This document shows positions 13,787 to 20,583 of a stretch of 34,525 nucleotides of DNA, one piece after another (position 1 is the stretch's first letter; the number at the start of each line of letters is the position of its first letter). The stretch spans positions 1 through 34,525 of the IMG/VR virus record IMGVR_UViG_3300044971_002655; one strand, 5' to 3'. The position numbers and the translations under genes are program-made. Below the pieces are notes generated by a model. It searched no databases and was not told where the DNA came from. It saw only the letters and a list, made by a program, of their open reading frames with translations. The stretch is from a virus.

Positions 13787-14597
13787 TCAATTGCTTCCTC
13801 CTTTCTTTATAATATTCCTGTTGGTTATAATAGTTAACCAATGTATCAGTATTTTGCTTTCTTATCCATTGCCAAAGATTATGATTATCGGAAAACTTTG
13901 GATTATGGTAATGGGAATTGAATGTTCTCCCATGCTCAAGATGATAAATTAAATCATTAACCCTACCCATTTTATATCCAAAACTAGCAAGTCTGTAATA
14001 AAATTCGCAGTCTTCTGCTCCCCAGGATATAAAGTTTTCATTCCACATCCCACAATCAATATAAGTAGATCTTTTAATCATTTGTCCCCAACCAATAGTA
14101 GAGGATGCTTTTTGGGAATTTTCAATAAGAATTTTTGGATCAAATTTTGAATTCAAAAATCCCTCATAGACCTCCATGGGATAATTCACTGCCCGTTGAT
14201 ATGCTCCACACCCATAAGGATAAATTACATCACAATTCCCCTGAATAATTGCAGAATATGCATGGTGATATGTTGATACTGGGAGTATCATATCAACATC
14301 GTGATTGAAAACAATATCAGAAGATGATTCAATAAGAAGATCATTTAGTATTCTTGTTTTGTGAAAAAAATCATCTTCACTTTCTTCAAAAATGTGGTTT
14401 AAATTTTCAATACCAACATATTTTTTAATTTCAGGTATAGCTCTAAATTTAAAATTTGATCGTTTATCTACTTCCTTTACAATAACTTTAGACTCAGGAA
14501 AGTGATAAAGAAGATAAGAAACAGAAGTAATTATATTTCTCAATCTATCTTCACTTTCAATTCTACACGGAATTAAAAAATCAACTTTCATCTTCAA
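13773..14597 (-). CDS. GT-A-fold glycosyltransferase, galactosyltransferase-like
   Basis: This 274-residue protein begins with a GT-A strand (KVDFLIPCRIESEDRLRNI), has a DxD-type motif in IVFNHDVDMILPV, and the segment ISWGAEDCEFYYRLASFGY, typical of the C-terminal part of beta-1,4-galactosyltransferase-like enzymes (W-G-x-E-D with a downstream Arg). It probably transfers a hexose. It sits between two GT11 genes, overlapping copy A by 14 bases and copy B by an ATGA. The donor and acceptor are unknown. Confidence 0.85.
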   Translation of the reverse strand: MKMKVDFLIPCRIESEDRLRNIITSVSYLLYHFPESKVIVKEVDKRSNFKFRAIPEIKKYVGIENLNHIFEESEDDFFHKTRILNDLLIESSSDIVFNHDVDMILPVSTYHHAYSAIIQGNCDVIYPYGCGAYQRAVNYPMEVYEGFLNSKFDPKILIENSQKASSTIGWGQMIKRSTYIDCGMWNENFISWGAEDCEFYYRLASFGYKMGRVNDLIYHLEHGRTFNSHYHNPKFSDNHNLWQWIRKQNTDTLVNYYNQQEYYKERRKQLNVSV

Positions 14598-15487
14598 ACC
14601 TCTGGAGCAATCTCTGATGGATCATTATAGAGTTCAATCCAACCATCAGGAATTAAATCATCCATAATGTAATGATCATAGGCAGGTCCAAACCATGGTT
14701 TGGGAGCAATAACTTTTTTATTTGGATTATTAATTAGCCAAGCACCCCACCAAGAAAGAGAAGAATTTGCAATAATTGCATCAGAACACAAAGTCATCAA
14801 ACAAAGATCAACATAAGGAATAGAAGCACCATCACGGAACAACTCCTTTGAGTTGTCTGAGAAATGAAATTTATCTCCCTGGAATAATGGTTGCTTTTTG
14901 CACCAATCAATTACATCAGAAAAAACAATAACTTTATAACTATCGTCAAACTGCTTCAATGCTTCTTCATAGTAATCCATTTTACAAAGAGGATGGTATT
15001 GCTGAAGCATTTGATAAGACCAACGTTCACCCCTCACTCCAGTTAGATTGGGATTTCCTCTGCGAACATGTAGAAAAACCAATTTATCTGTATTAAAGCT
15101 TTCAATAAATTCTTTACAGGGGTCTAACCATTCATCTTTAAATGTAAAATCTTGACGAATTTCATCAGAAATATGCTTGAAATATTTTTCTGATTGAAAA
15201 TACCCATCAATATCTACATTATCAGGGCATTCATTAAAAATTTTCTCATTGAAGTGGAATTCCCTCCAAGAAATCATTTGTTTAGGTTGTTCTCCCTGAT
15301 TTTTTTCTTGACAGTTAGTTAGTTTAAAACCATCAAAAAGACCATAATTATCACATCTATCTGCACCTTCTGGTGGAATCATCCAATCAAATCCACGATT
15401 TGCTGCAATGCCTCGAATAGCAGCATACTGGAACATTTGATTACCGAGTCGTCCTGCATTACCAAGACCATTAAATGAAATTGCCAT
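14594..15487 (-). CDS. Glycosyltransferase family 11 (alpha-1,2-fucosyltransferase-like), copy B
   Basis: This 297-residue paralogue of copy A has GRLGNQMFQYA at 12-22, HVRRGN at 140-145 and NSSLSWWGAW near residue 250. The last residue of the HxRRG-(D/N) motif is Asn here and Asp in copy A, a possible difference in donor binding. The two copies are alike across their whole length and flank the GT-A gene, as expected from duplication around it. It begins one base from the end of the FkbM gene. Confidence 0.9.
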   Translation of the reverse strand: MAISFNGLGNAGRLGNQMFQYAAIRGIAANRGFDWMIPPEGADRCDNYGLFDGFKLTNCQEKNQGEQPKQMISWREFHFNEKIFNECPDNVDIDGYFQSEKYFKHISDEIRQDFTFKDEWLDPCKEFIESFNTDKLVFLHVRRGNPNLTGVRGERWSYQMLQQYHPLCKMDYYEEALKQFDDSYKVIVFSDVIDWCKKQPLFQGDKFHFSDNSKELFRDGASIPYVDLCLMTLCSDAIIANSSLSWWGAWLINNPNKKVIAPKPWFGPAYDHYIMDDLIPDGWIELYNDPSEIAPEV

Positions 15488-15488
15488 T

Positions 15489-16145
15489 TTACTCCTTACT
15501 TGTTTTTACAAAAAGTGCGTCTCCCCAATCGGAGGTATGTTCGAAAGTTTCTACATGCTCGAACCCAAATCCTTTCAGATAATCTTTGAGTTCATCAAAC
15601 ATTACATTATCAACATAATCTGGATTATTCCAAGTTGCTTCAGTCGTCACATAATTAACATTTTCCAAAACTTTTGTTGCACCCTTTAATACGAGAAGTT
15701 CCGCACCTTGAGTGTCCATATCCAAAAGTTGAAAGTCAGAATAATTAAATTCATTAGACTCAATAAGAGTATCCAACTTTACAGTTTCAACTTTAATTGT
15801 TTCCTTATGCCACTCTTCAAATCTACCTTTTGGTCTAAGTAGAGAAGAGCATCCTTTATTACCAGTCATAAAACCAGCATCTGGTCCATAGCAAATGTGA
15901 AAATCAATCTCCTCACAATCACTATCACTTGCTGCTACACAGAATCCATGAGACTCTACACTTGTTTCTGCTCTGCTTAGTGCGATTTCCAACTCCTTAA
16001 ATACATCTGGATTGGGTTCAACCCAGATGATTTGCTTAGCACCAAGTTTTTCATAATCATAAATTTCTTCACCACGATGAGCACCAACATGGATTACCCC
16101 ATCGACTTTAACATTATTTTCCGAAAAATATTTGTATTGACTCAT
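15489..16145 (-). CDS. FkbM-family methyltransferase
   Basis: This 218-residue protein shows the FkbM pattern: motif I in VIHVGAHRGEEIYDY (about residues 18-31), the acidic ribose-binding end WVEPNPD, and LLDMDTQGAELLVLKGA, the hallmark IDxxGxE-like segment. FkbM enzymes O-methylate sugars or small molecules. Here it probably methylates a glycan residue made by the operon. An ATGA overlap couples it to the GT10-like gene upstream. Confidence 0.9.
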   Translation of the reverse strand: MSQYKYFSENNVKVDGVIHVGAHRGEEIYDYEKLGAKQIIWVEPNPDVFKELEIALSRAETSVESHGFCVAASDSDCEEIDFHICYGPDAGFMTGNKGCSSLLRPKGRFEEWHKETIKVETVKLDTLIESNEFNYSDFQLLDMDTQGAELLVLKGATKVLENVNYVTTEATWNNPDYVDNVMFDELKDYLKGFGFEHVETFEHTSDWGDALFVKTSKE

Positions 16146-16942
16146 TTAAAATAATTGGTATAGATAAAATCTTCCGCAACAGGAAGGTTTAAAGAACGTT
16201 CAAAATTATCTTTAACTGCATCTATTTTAGAATGATAAAGGTCTTCTGTCAATGAAGAGATATCAAAATCATCATCTAGGAATATAATTCCTTCTTCATT
16301 GAAATACTCAGTAATTCCTCTACATCCATAAAAAATTGGAATAGTTCCAGTAGCAAAACAATCTGTAATCTTCTCAGTGAAATAGGTATCATAAACTGCA
16401 TTTTCTACTGCAATAGAGAACATATAATCCTTTAGTGCTTCTTCTTTACAAGAAATATCTCGGATACCCCTACCAAATAAATCTACTTGGTCTTTGAACT
16501 TATTCACAAACTCAAGTCTCTTTATATGTCCAGGAACCATAGACTTATTTGATGAGACCATAGAGACTAATTTGGTCTTTTCAAATATCTGTCTATCTAC
16601 AACCCAAGGTGCAGCATTACTAATTGCATATTTAATCTTTGGATATTTTTCACATAATTCCCTATCGCAACTAAAAATACCATCAACTCTAGTAGCAGCA
16701 AACTCATAATTTTTAATAACCCAATCATAGATTGGTTTGATGATTTGCTTGGATTCCAACAACCAAATATATGTTGGTTTGGTTTGAACTGTAGAAAATG
16801 CTTCTAGAGAACGTTGATTTACATAAAAATTAACGTCTCCAGAACCATCATAAACCCACTCAGTGAACTTAGAAGTGTTTTTATCTGAAGTAGAAGGAAG
16901 AAGAGAATCGTTGCAATAAAGATTAATCTTAAATTTGCTCAT
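16142..16942 (-). CDS. Glycosyltransferase family 10-like (alpha-1,3-fucosyltransferase type)
   Basis: This 266-residue protein has the C-terminal GT10 signature YMFSIAVENAVYDTYFTEKI (residues 173-192) followed by GTIPIFYGC (199-207), matching the conserved FxxxxEN...Y-x-TEK...G-x-x-P pattern (E180, N181, E190, K191). Family members use GDP-L-fucose, sometimes GDP-L-galactose, to build alpha-1,3 links. It overlaps the SDR upstream by 14 bases and the FkbM gene by an ATGA. The N-terminal half is shorter and more divergent than in bacterial enzymes, so the acceptor is uncertain. Confidence 0.85.
   Translation of the reverse strand: MSKFKINLYCNDSLLPSTSDKNTSKFTEWVYDGSGDVNFYVNQRSLEAFSTVQTKPTYIWLLESKQIIKPIYDWVIKNYEFAATRVDGIFSCDRELCEKYPKIKYAISNAAPWVVDRQIFEKTKLVSMVSSNKSMVPGHIKRLEFVNKFKDQVDLFGRGIRDISCKEEALKDYMFSIAVENAVYDTYFTEKITDCFATGTIPIFYGCRGITEYFNEEGIIFLDDDFDISSLTEDLYHSKIDAVKDNFERSLNLPVAEDFIYTNYFK
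16224..16252 (-). promoter_or_regulatory. Possible internal promoter in the GT10 gene
   Basis: On the minus strand TTGACA (plus 16247-16252) and TAAAAT (plus 16224-16229) are 17 bases apart. A 7-bp inverted repeat TTAAAGA/TCTTTAA (16189-16215) follows at the predicted start. Being inside coding sequence it may be fortuitous, or an internal promoter for the downstream glycan genes. Confidence 0.3.
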
Positions 16943-17777
16943 TCTTCATTGCCTCAAAGACTTTAGCAATTCCTTGCTCGATAGTTGTTTTGGGCATCCA
17001 CCATTTAGTCAAATATGTATCTGGAAGATTTCTTTTATCCATTTGAACAGAATCTTTTTCTTCTGATGGTTGAATCTTCACTGACTTATCAATCAAATTA
17101 AATTGACCAGAAATAATATTTGCAATATCAAGAATCTTTGTGGAATGGAAACTTGTGATGTGAAGATTATCTTCTGAAGTAAAGTCATTATAGTTTTCCA
17201 TAATTGCCTCTAGTGCTTCGCAGCAATCTTCAGCATAAAGAAACTCACGTTGCTCCTGACCATCAGTAAGCATATCAATTACACCAGTCTCAAATCCTTT
17301 ACGAATAAAGTCAGTAATAACGTGTGCTTTATCGTGGTCTTTTTCGATGCCATACACATTCCAGAACTTAACAATAAGTCCATTAAGAGACTTAGTATAA
17401 AGTTCTCCAACATTCTTCAGAACTCCATATGGAGAATAACTCATATTGCTCATCTGAGATGATGCAAAAACAAACCTCTTATTGTACTTCTTAAGAAGTC
17501 CAAATGCATTTGCCATCAGACGTGCATTGTTATCAATGAACTGAAATGTGTGCTGATACTTTTTAAGGTATCTGGAACCACCCACATCAAATGCAAGGAA
17601 GAATACAAAGTCAGAATCTTTGATATTATCTTCCAAGTTTTGATTTGGAATAACTGTCATATCCTGTTCTGGTCCATTCACAACATCAAATTCATTGACG
17701 GTATGACCTTTTCCACGAAGATATTCGGTCAGGTATGCTCCAACCTGACCACTTGAACCTAATACTGAGATTTTCAT
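16929..17777 (-). CDS. NAD(P)-dependent sugar epimerase/dehydratase (extended SDR)
   Basis: This 282-residue protein has an SDR Rossmann start, GSSGQVGAYL (GxxGxxG at residues 7-13), a catalytic Ser region (FASSQMS) and YSPYGVLK with the YxxxK pair. NVYG and the FLYAEDCCEAL segment are typical of nucleotide-sugar epimerases. The substrate is not identifiable; it could act on the product of the GDP-mannose 3,5-epimerase-like enzyme, or on another host nucleotide sugar. It is coupled to the TylF-like gene upstream and overlaps the GT10-like gene downstream. Confidence 0.85.
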   Translation of the reverse strand: MKISVLGSSGQVGAYLTEYLRGKGHTVNEFDVVNGPEQDMTVIPNQNLEDNIKDSDFVFFLAFDVGGSRYLKKYQHTFQFIDNNARLMANAFGLLKKYNKRFVFASSQMSNMSYSPYGVLKNVGELYTKSLNGLIVKFWNVYGIEKDHDKAHVITDFIRKGFETGVIDMLTDGQEQREFLYAEDCCEALEAIMENYNDFTSEDNLHITSFHSTKILDIANIISGQFNLIDKSVKIQPSEEKDSVQMDKRNLPDTYLTKWWMPKTTIEQGIAKVFEAMKNEQI

Positions 17778-18466
17778 TCTAAGCTATCTACTATCCAAAG
17801 AGTTTGTACGTGTGGGTAAGAATTCCCACTTTGATATAATTTAGTCATAGAGATTCCCCACTGGTCTAGAATCTCTTTATGTGCTCTGGATTCTCCATCT
17901 TTGAATTCTTCAAACCCAGGAGTTCCACCCCAATCATCATACCCAATTAGTGTTCCAGGAACAATCAAATTATTCTCCATCAAATAATTAAATGCGTATT
18001 TTGTTGGGGAATAAATGTCCAAATCAAAATCAACGTAAAATGCTGGTTTTAAATCTTTTTGTTTTGGGAGAGTTTCCTCAACAAGTCCAGCAACAACAGA
18101 TACTTTACTTTGATTATTTTTATTCGTAAAGATAGTTTGAACTTCTTTCTGAATATGATTTGCACAATCATCTGGAGTATCCAAACTCATATGCTTAAGA
18201 ACATTAAATTCATCTGGAAAAATATCTGGATTCCAAGAATCTTGGAAAATGGGTTCTGCAGTTTCTTTTGGCATTCCAGTAAAAACATCAAACCCATGGA
18301 AAGTATTCACTTCTATTTTGTGTTTATTTAAAATAGAAGCAATTTCTTTCATCGACCCACCATTAAAAACACCAAATTGATAAACATCATAGTTTACCAA
18401 TTCTTCTTTTTCAAAACTATTATGGTCGTTAACTGCGATATCTAATAAAGAAGTTCTCCAACTCAT
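17774..18466 (-). CDS. TylF/macrocin-O-methyltransferase-like protein
   Basis: This 230-residue SAM-dependent methyltransferase-like protein has the segments YQFGVFNGGSMKEIA (motif I region), FHGFDVFTGMPKE (like the FDSFEGLP of TylF enzymes) and FYVDFDLDIYSPT. TylF-type enzymes O-methylate sugar hydroxyls in natural products and glycans. ATGA overlaps with both neighbours show it is part of the glycan operon. The acceptor sugar is unknown. Confidence 0.8.
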   Translation of the reverse strand: MSWRTSLLDIAVNDHNSFEKEELVNYDVYQFGVFNGGSMKEIASILNKHKIEVNTFHGFDVFTGMPKETAEPIFQDSWNPDIFPDEFNVLKHMSLDTPDDCANHIQKEVQTIFTNKNNQSKVSVVAGLVEETLPKQKDLKPAFYVDFDLDIYSPTKYAFNYLMENNLIVPGTLIGYDDWGGTPGFEEFKDGESRAHKEILDQWGISMTKLYQSGNSYPHVQTLWIVDSLE

Positions 18467-19515
18467 GATGCTTTCTTGGCAATTTGCTCACTAATCCATT
18501 CATATGTTTTGCGGATACCTTCTTCAAGAGTCTGTGAATAATCCCAACCAAGTTTTTCACGAATTAGGTCATTATTGGAATTGCGACCACGAACTCCAAG
18601 TGGTCCTGGAATATGATTCTTTTCGACTTCCTTATTTGAAACTTTAGCAGCAGTATCGACAAGTTGATTAATTGTCACCATTTCTTCAGAACCAATATTA
18701 ACGGGTCCCATAAACTCAGAATCCATCATTCGACGGGTTGCTTCGATACATTCATCAATATAGAGGAAAGATCTTGTTTGCTTACCATCCCCCCATACTT
18801 CAATAGTGCCGCCCTCAGTCGGAAGATATGCCACTTTTCTACAAATCGCAGCAGGAGCCTTTTCTCGTCCACCTTCCCAGGTCCCCTCTGGTCCAAAGAT
18901 GTTATGATATCTAGCAACACGTACAGGAATGCCGTAATTCCTATTGTAAGCAAAATATAGACGCTCACTAAAAAGTTTTTCCCAACCGTATTCAGAATCT
19001 GGATTGGCAGGATAAGCAGAAGACTCCCTACAATCAGGATTATCGGGATCAAGTTGGTTATGCTCAGGATACATGCAAGCAGAACCAGAATAGAAAATTT
19101 TAGTAGTATTCGTACCGACTCTTTCATTTAATTTACGTTGTTCCTCAAGAACATTCAAATTGATTGATACTGAATTATGCATAATATCTGCATCATTCTC
19201 CCCAGTGAAAACAAATCCTGCTCCTCCCATATCAGCAGCAAACTGATAAATTTCATCAAATGCTTGAATATAACGATATGGAACATGGTTATAAAAATTG
19301 CCAAGTTCTCCTTTATATTCTAGGACTCTACTAACAAAATCTACATCTCTAAGGTCTCCCTGAACAAATTCATTTGCTTCAGTGGGAGAAAATTCTGGTC
19401 TTTTAAGGTCTATACCACGAACCCAATATCCTTCGGAACGTAATCTTTTTACCATATGACTTCCAATAAAGCCACCAGCACCAAGAACAAGTGCTGTTTT
19501 AATGTATTGACTCAT
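18463..19515 (-). CDS. GDP-mannose 3,5-epimerase-like enzyme
   Basis: This 350-residue extended SDR has GAGGFIG at residues 12-18, FAADMGGAGFV at 92-102, SGSACMYPE with a catalytic-type Cys (C147), Y176 and K180 in YGWEKLFSE, and RYHNIFGPEGTWEGGREKAP ending at K219-A220. These match the GME family, which converts GDP-D-mannose to GDP-L-galactose or GDP-L-gulose (key Cys and Lys residues are conserved). It is the first gene of the glycan operon, 29 bases after the predicted transcription start. It would supply the donor for the GT10 and GT11 enzymes. Confidence 0.88.
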   Translation of the reverse strand: MSQYIKTALVLGAGGFIGSHMVKRLRSEGYWVRGIDLKRPEFSPTEANEFVQGDLRDVDFVSRVLEYKGELGNFYNHVPYRYIQAFDEIYQFAADMGGAGFVFTGENDADIMHNSVSINLNVLEEQRKLNERVGTNTTKIFYSGSACMYPEHNQLDPDNPDCRESSAYPANPDSEYGWEKLFSERLYFAYNRNYGIPVRVARYHNIFGPEGTWEGGREKAPAAICRKVAYLPTEGGTIEVWGDGKQTRSFLYIDECIEATRRMMDSEFMGPVNIGSEEMVTINQLVDTAAKVSNKEVEKNHIPGPLGVRGRNSNNDLIREKLGWDYSQTLEEGIRKTYEWISEQIAKKAS

Positions 19516-19550
19516 ACTTTAATCAAGAAAATAATAATTCTTTAGTATAT

Positions 19551-19579
19551 ATCATACTAAAAAAGAGGGGTCTTGTAAA
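19551..19579 (-). promoter_or_regulatory. Promoter of the glycan operon, -35 inside a terminator hairpin
   Basis: On the minus strand TTTACA (plus 19574-19579) and TATGAT (plus 19551-19556) are 17 bases apart, each 5 of 6 consensus matches. The -35 box lies in the loop and the right stem edge of the terminator at 19559-19586, and the T-tract is the spacer. This is the same layout as at 10015-10049. Confidence 0.7.
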
Positions 19580-19586
19580 CCCCTCT
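19559..19586 (-). terminator. Intrinsic terminator before the glycan operon
   Basis: On the minus strand AGAGGGGT and ACCCCTCT (plus 19564-19571 and 19579-19586) enclose a seven-base loop and run into a T-tract (plus A 19559-19564). It stops transcription coming from the 88-residue gene and the unassigned segment at 19587-19708. Confidence 0.9.
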
Positions 19587-19708
19587 TCCATAAGATATTT
19601 TTAACTGGAATAATAACCAGGCGGGAGTTATCCCATCCGCACCACCAATTCTTTAGAGAAATTGGAAACTCAATCAGTTGTTCGATTTCTCGGCTCCACC
19701 ACCTAGTT
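19587..19708 (-). other. Unassigned segment with a Trp-rich open frame and small hairpins
   Basis: After the stop of the 88-residue gene, one minus-strand frame stays open to the end of the terminator. It encodes a Trp-rich stretch (RWWSREIEQLIEFPISLK then NWWCGWDNSRLVIIPVKN) but has no ATG, GTG or TTG start. Small dyads are also present, such as CCAATT-9 bases-AATTGG and GGGA-TAAC-TCCC. It could be a structured RNA, the remnant of a gene, or the far end of the 88-residue gene after a frameshift. The plus strand superficially resembles a tRNA 3' end, but it does not fold as one. Confidence 0.35.
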
Positions 19709-19975
19709 TTACTTAACTAGGAAAAGTTGAATTAATTTTGGTATTTCAATTGCGGCATAAAAACCACATAAAAAAAGTATATCCCAAAACTTATATTTGA
19801 TTGCAAAAGGAACAACAAAAATATTCCCAATACATTTTACAAATAACCCAATTTTCATATCTCCCCATAACAGAAAAAAGTATCCTGATAAAAGGAGAAT
19901 ATTTCCAATATATCTGAAAAAATCAGATTTTGCCATAAGGGGGGATTGCTTCCGACCAGTGCTGTTAGAGTCCAT
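19709..19975 (-). CDS. Small integral membrane protein, 88 residues
   Basis: The product has a polar start (MDSNSTGRKQSPLMAKSDFF) and three hydrophobic segments: YIGNILLLSGYFFLLWG, KCIGNIFVVPFAI and FWDILFLCGFYAAIEI. The ATG at 19975 is used because it follows the stop of the 44-residue gene by 6 bases. An in-frame ATG 13 codons later is an alternative. A consensus promoter lies 47 bases upstream inside that neighbouring gene. No family is recognised; it may be a phage membrane remodelling or transport-type protein. Confidence 0.6.
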   Translation of the reverse strand: MDSNSTGRKQSPLMAKSDFFRYIGNILLLSGYFFLLWGDMKIGLFVKCIGNIFVVPFAIKYKFWDILFLCGFYAAIEIPKLIQLFLVK

Positions 19976-19981
19976 CCGTGA

Positions 19982-20116
19982 CTATTTTCCACCATCACTA
20001 ATGTGATTTTTGTGTATATACATAATACCTGCAAATGGCACTATTGTCAATCCACATCCACAAAGAAAGAGAAAGAATGGATTTGCTGCTAGTTTTTCTA
20101 CTATATGAAATATCAT
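19982..20116 (-). CDS. 44-residue single-pass membrane peptide
   Basis: The frame encodes MIFHIVEKLAANPFFLFLCG, a Cys-containing hydrophobic helix running to IVPFAGIMYIH, and a short polar tail, NHISDGGK. It starts 6 bases past the end of the gene at 20122 and ends 6 bases before the 88-residue gene. A sigma70-like promoter lies within it. No homology is evident by eye. Confidence 0.5.
   Translation of the reverse strand: MIFHIVEKLAANPFFLFLCGCGLTIVPFAGIMYIHKNHISDGGK
20022..20050 (-). promoter_or_regulatory. Consensus-like sigma70 promoter for the 88-residue gene
   Basis: On the minus strand TTGACA (plus 20045-20050) and TATTAT (plus 20022-20027) are 17 bases apart, 11 of 12 matches. It lies within the 44-residue frame. 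The transcript would start about 40 bases before the 88-residue gene, and an ATCAC/GTGAT inverted repeat (19994-20007) follows the start. Confidence 0.65.
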
Positions 20117-20121
20117 TTTAA

Positions 20122-20295
20122 TTACCAGTCATCATTGCCGTCATAATCACCAGAAAGTTCCCTCAAATAATCAGTCCACCACTGAGGATCCTTTTTAATC
20201 TTCCAATCAGGAACGGGTTTACCTTGCTCGAAATACCAATCAAAGATTGCCTTTTCGATTATTTCTTTAGTCTCAATAATCCTCTTCTTTCTCAT
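20122..20295 (-). CDS. Hypothetical acidic protein, 57 residues
   Basis: The frame extends up to 20358, but the ATG at 20295 has a GGAG box at good spacing and reduces the overlap with the preceding gene to 23 bases, so I use it. The product begins MRKKRIIETKEIIEKAIFDW, followed by YFEQGKPVPDWKIKKDPQWW and an acidic end. It looks like a small soluble protein. The function is unknown. Confidence 0.6.
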   Translation of the reverse strand: MRKKRIIETKEIIEKAIFDWYFEQGKPVPDWKIKKDPQWWTDYLRELSGDYDGNDDW

Positions 20296-20464
20296 CAACG
20301 TCTCCATATGGGTCTTCCAAATAGGGTCCGTGTTCTCGTTTTGCATCCTCTCTGACATAATTGACTTCAGATACGCTAGTAGATAACCATAATGATACCT
20401 TCATTACTATGTAGATAACTGCGAGAGGAAGAAAACAAAGAGAGAGTATTAGTGCGTGTTTCAT
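20273..20464 (-). CDS. Small membrane protein, 63 residues
   Basis: An N-terminal hydrophobic segment (MKHALILSLCFLPLAVIYIV) is followed by a charged, acidic cytoplasmic or lumenal tail rich in Glu and Asp (EDPYGDVDEKEEDY). Its ATG shares TGATG with the stop of the 39-residue gene upstream, which supports the start. No family is recognised. It resembles other tiny membrane proteins in this cluster. Confidence 0.6.
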   Translation of the reverse strand: MKHALILSLCFLPLAVIYIVMKVSLWLSTSVSEVNYVREDAKREHGPYLEDPYGDVDEKEEDY

Positions 20465-20583
20465 CAGTGTGCTGTTCCATTACCCTTATAATCTTTAGAA
20501 TCATAATAACCACCCTTTGTTCCAAAATAAAGTGTAGATAATACAAAGGGAATTGCAGCAAATAAAAGTGCCTTACCTAACAT
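20464..20583 (-). CDS. 39-residue membrane peptide overlapping the gnd stop
   Basis: The ATG lies within the last codons of gnd (an 11-base overlap), and the stop shares one base with the next ATG. The product is MLGKALLFAAIPFVLSTLYF plus a Gly/Lys/Asp tail (GTKGGYYDSKDYKGNGTAH), one helix and a polar end. Its close coupling to gnd suggests co-expression with the carbon-metabolism genes. The function is unknown. Confidence 0.55.
   Translation of the reverse strand: MLGKALLFAAIPFVLSTLYFGTKGGYYDSKDYKGNGTAH

Noticed and set aside
19624-19701. Plus-strand tRNA-like sequence (GTTCGATTT then GGCTCCACCA)
   Set aside because: The acceptor pairing is weak, no D-arm forms, the anticodon loop would be nine bases and the T-stem does not pair, so it does not fold as a tRNA.
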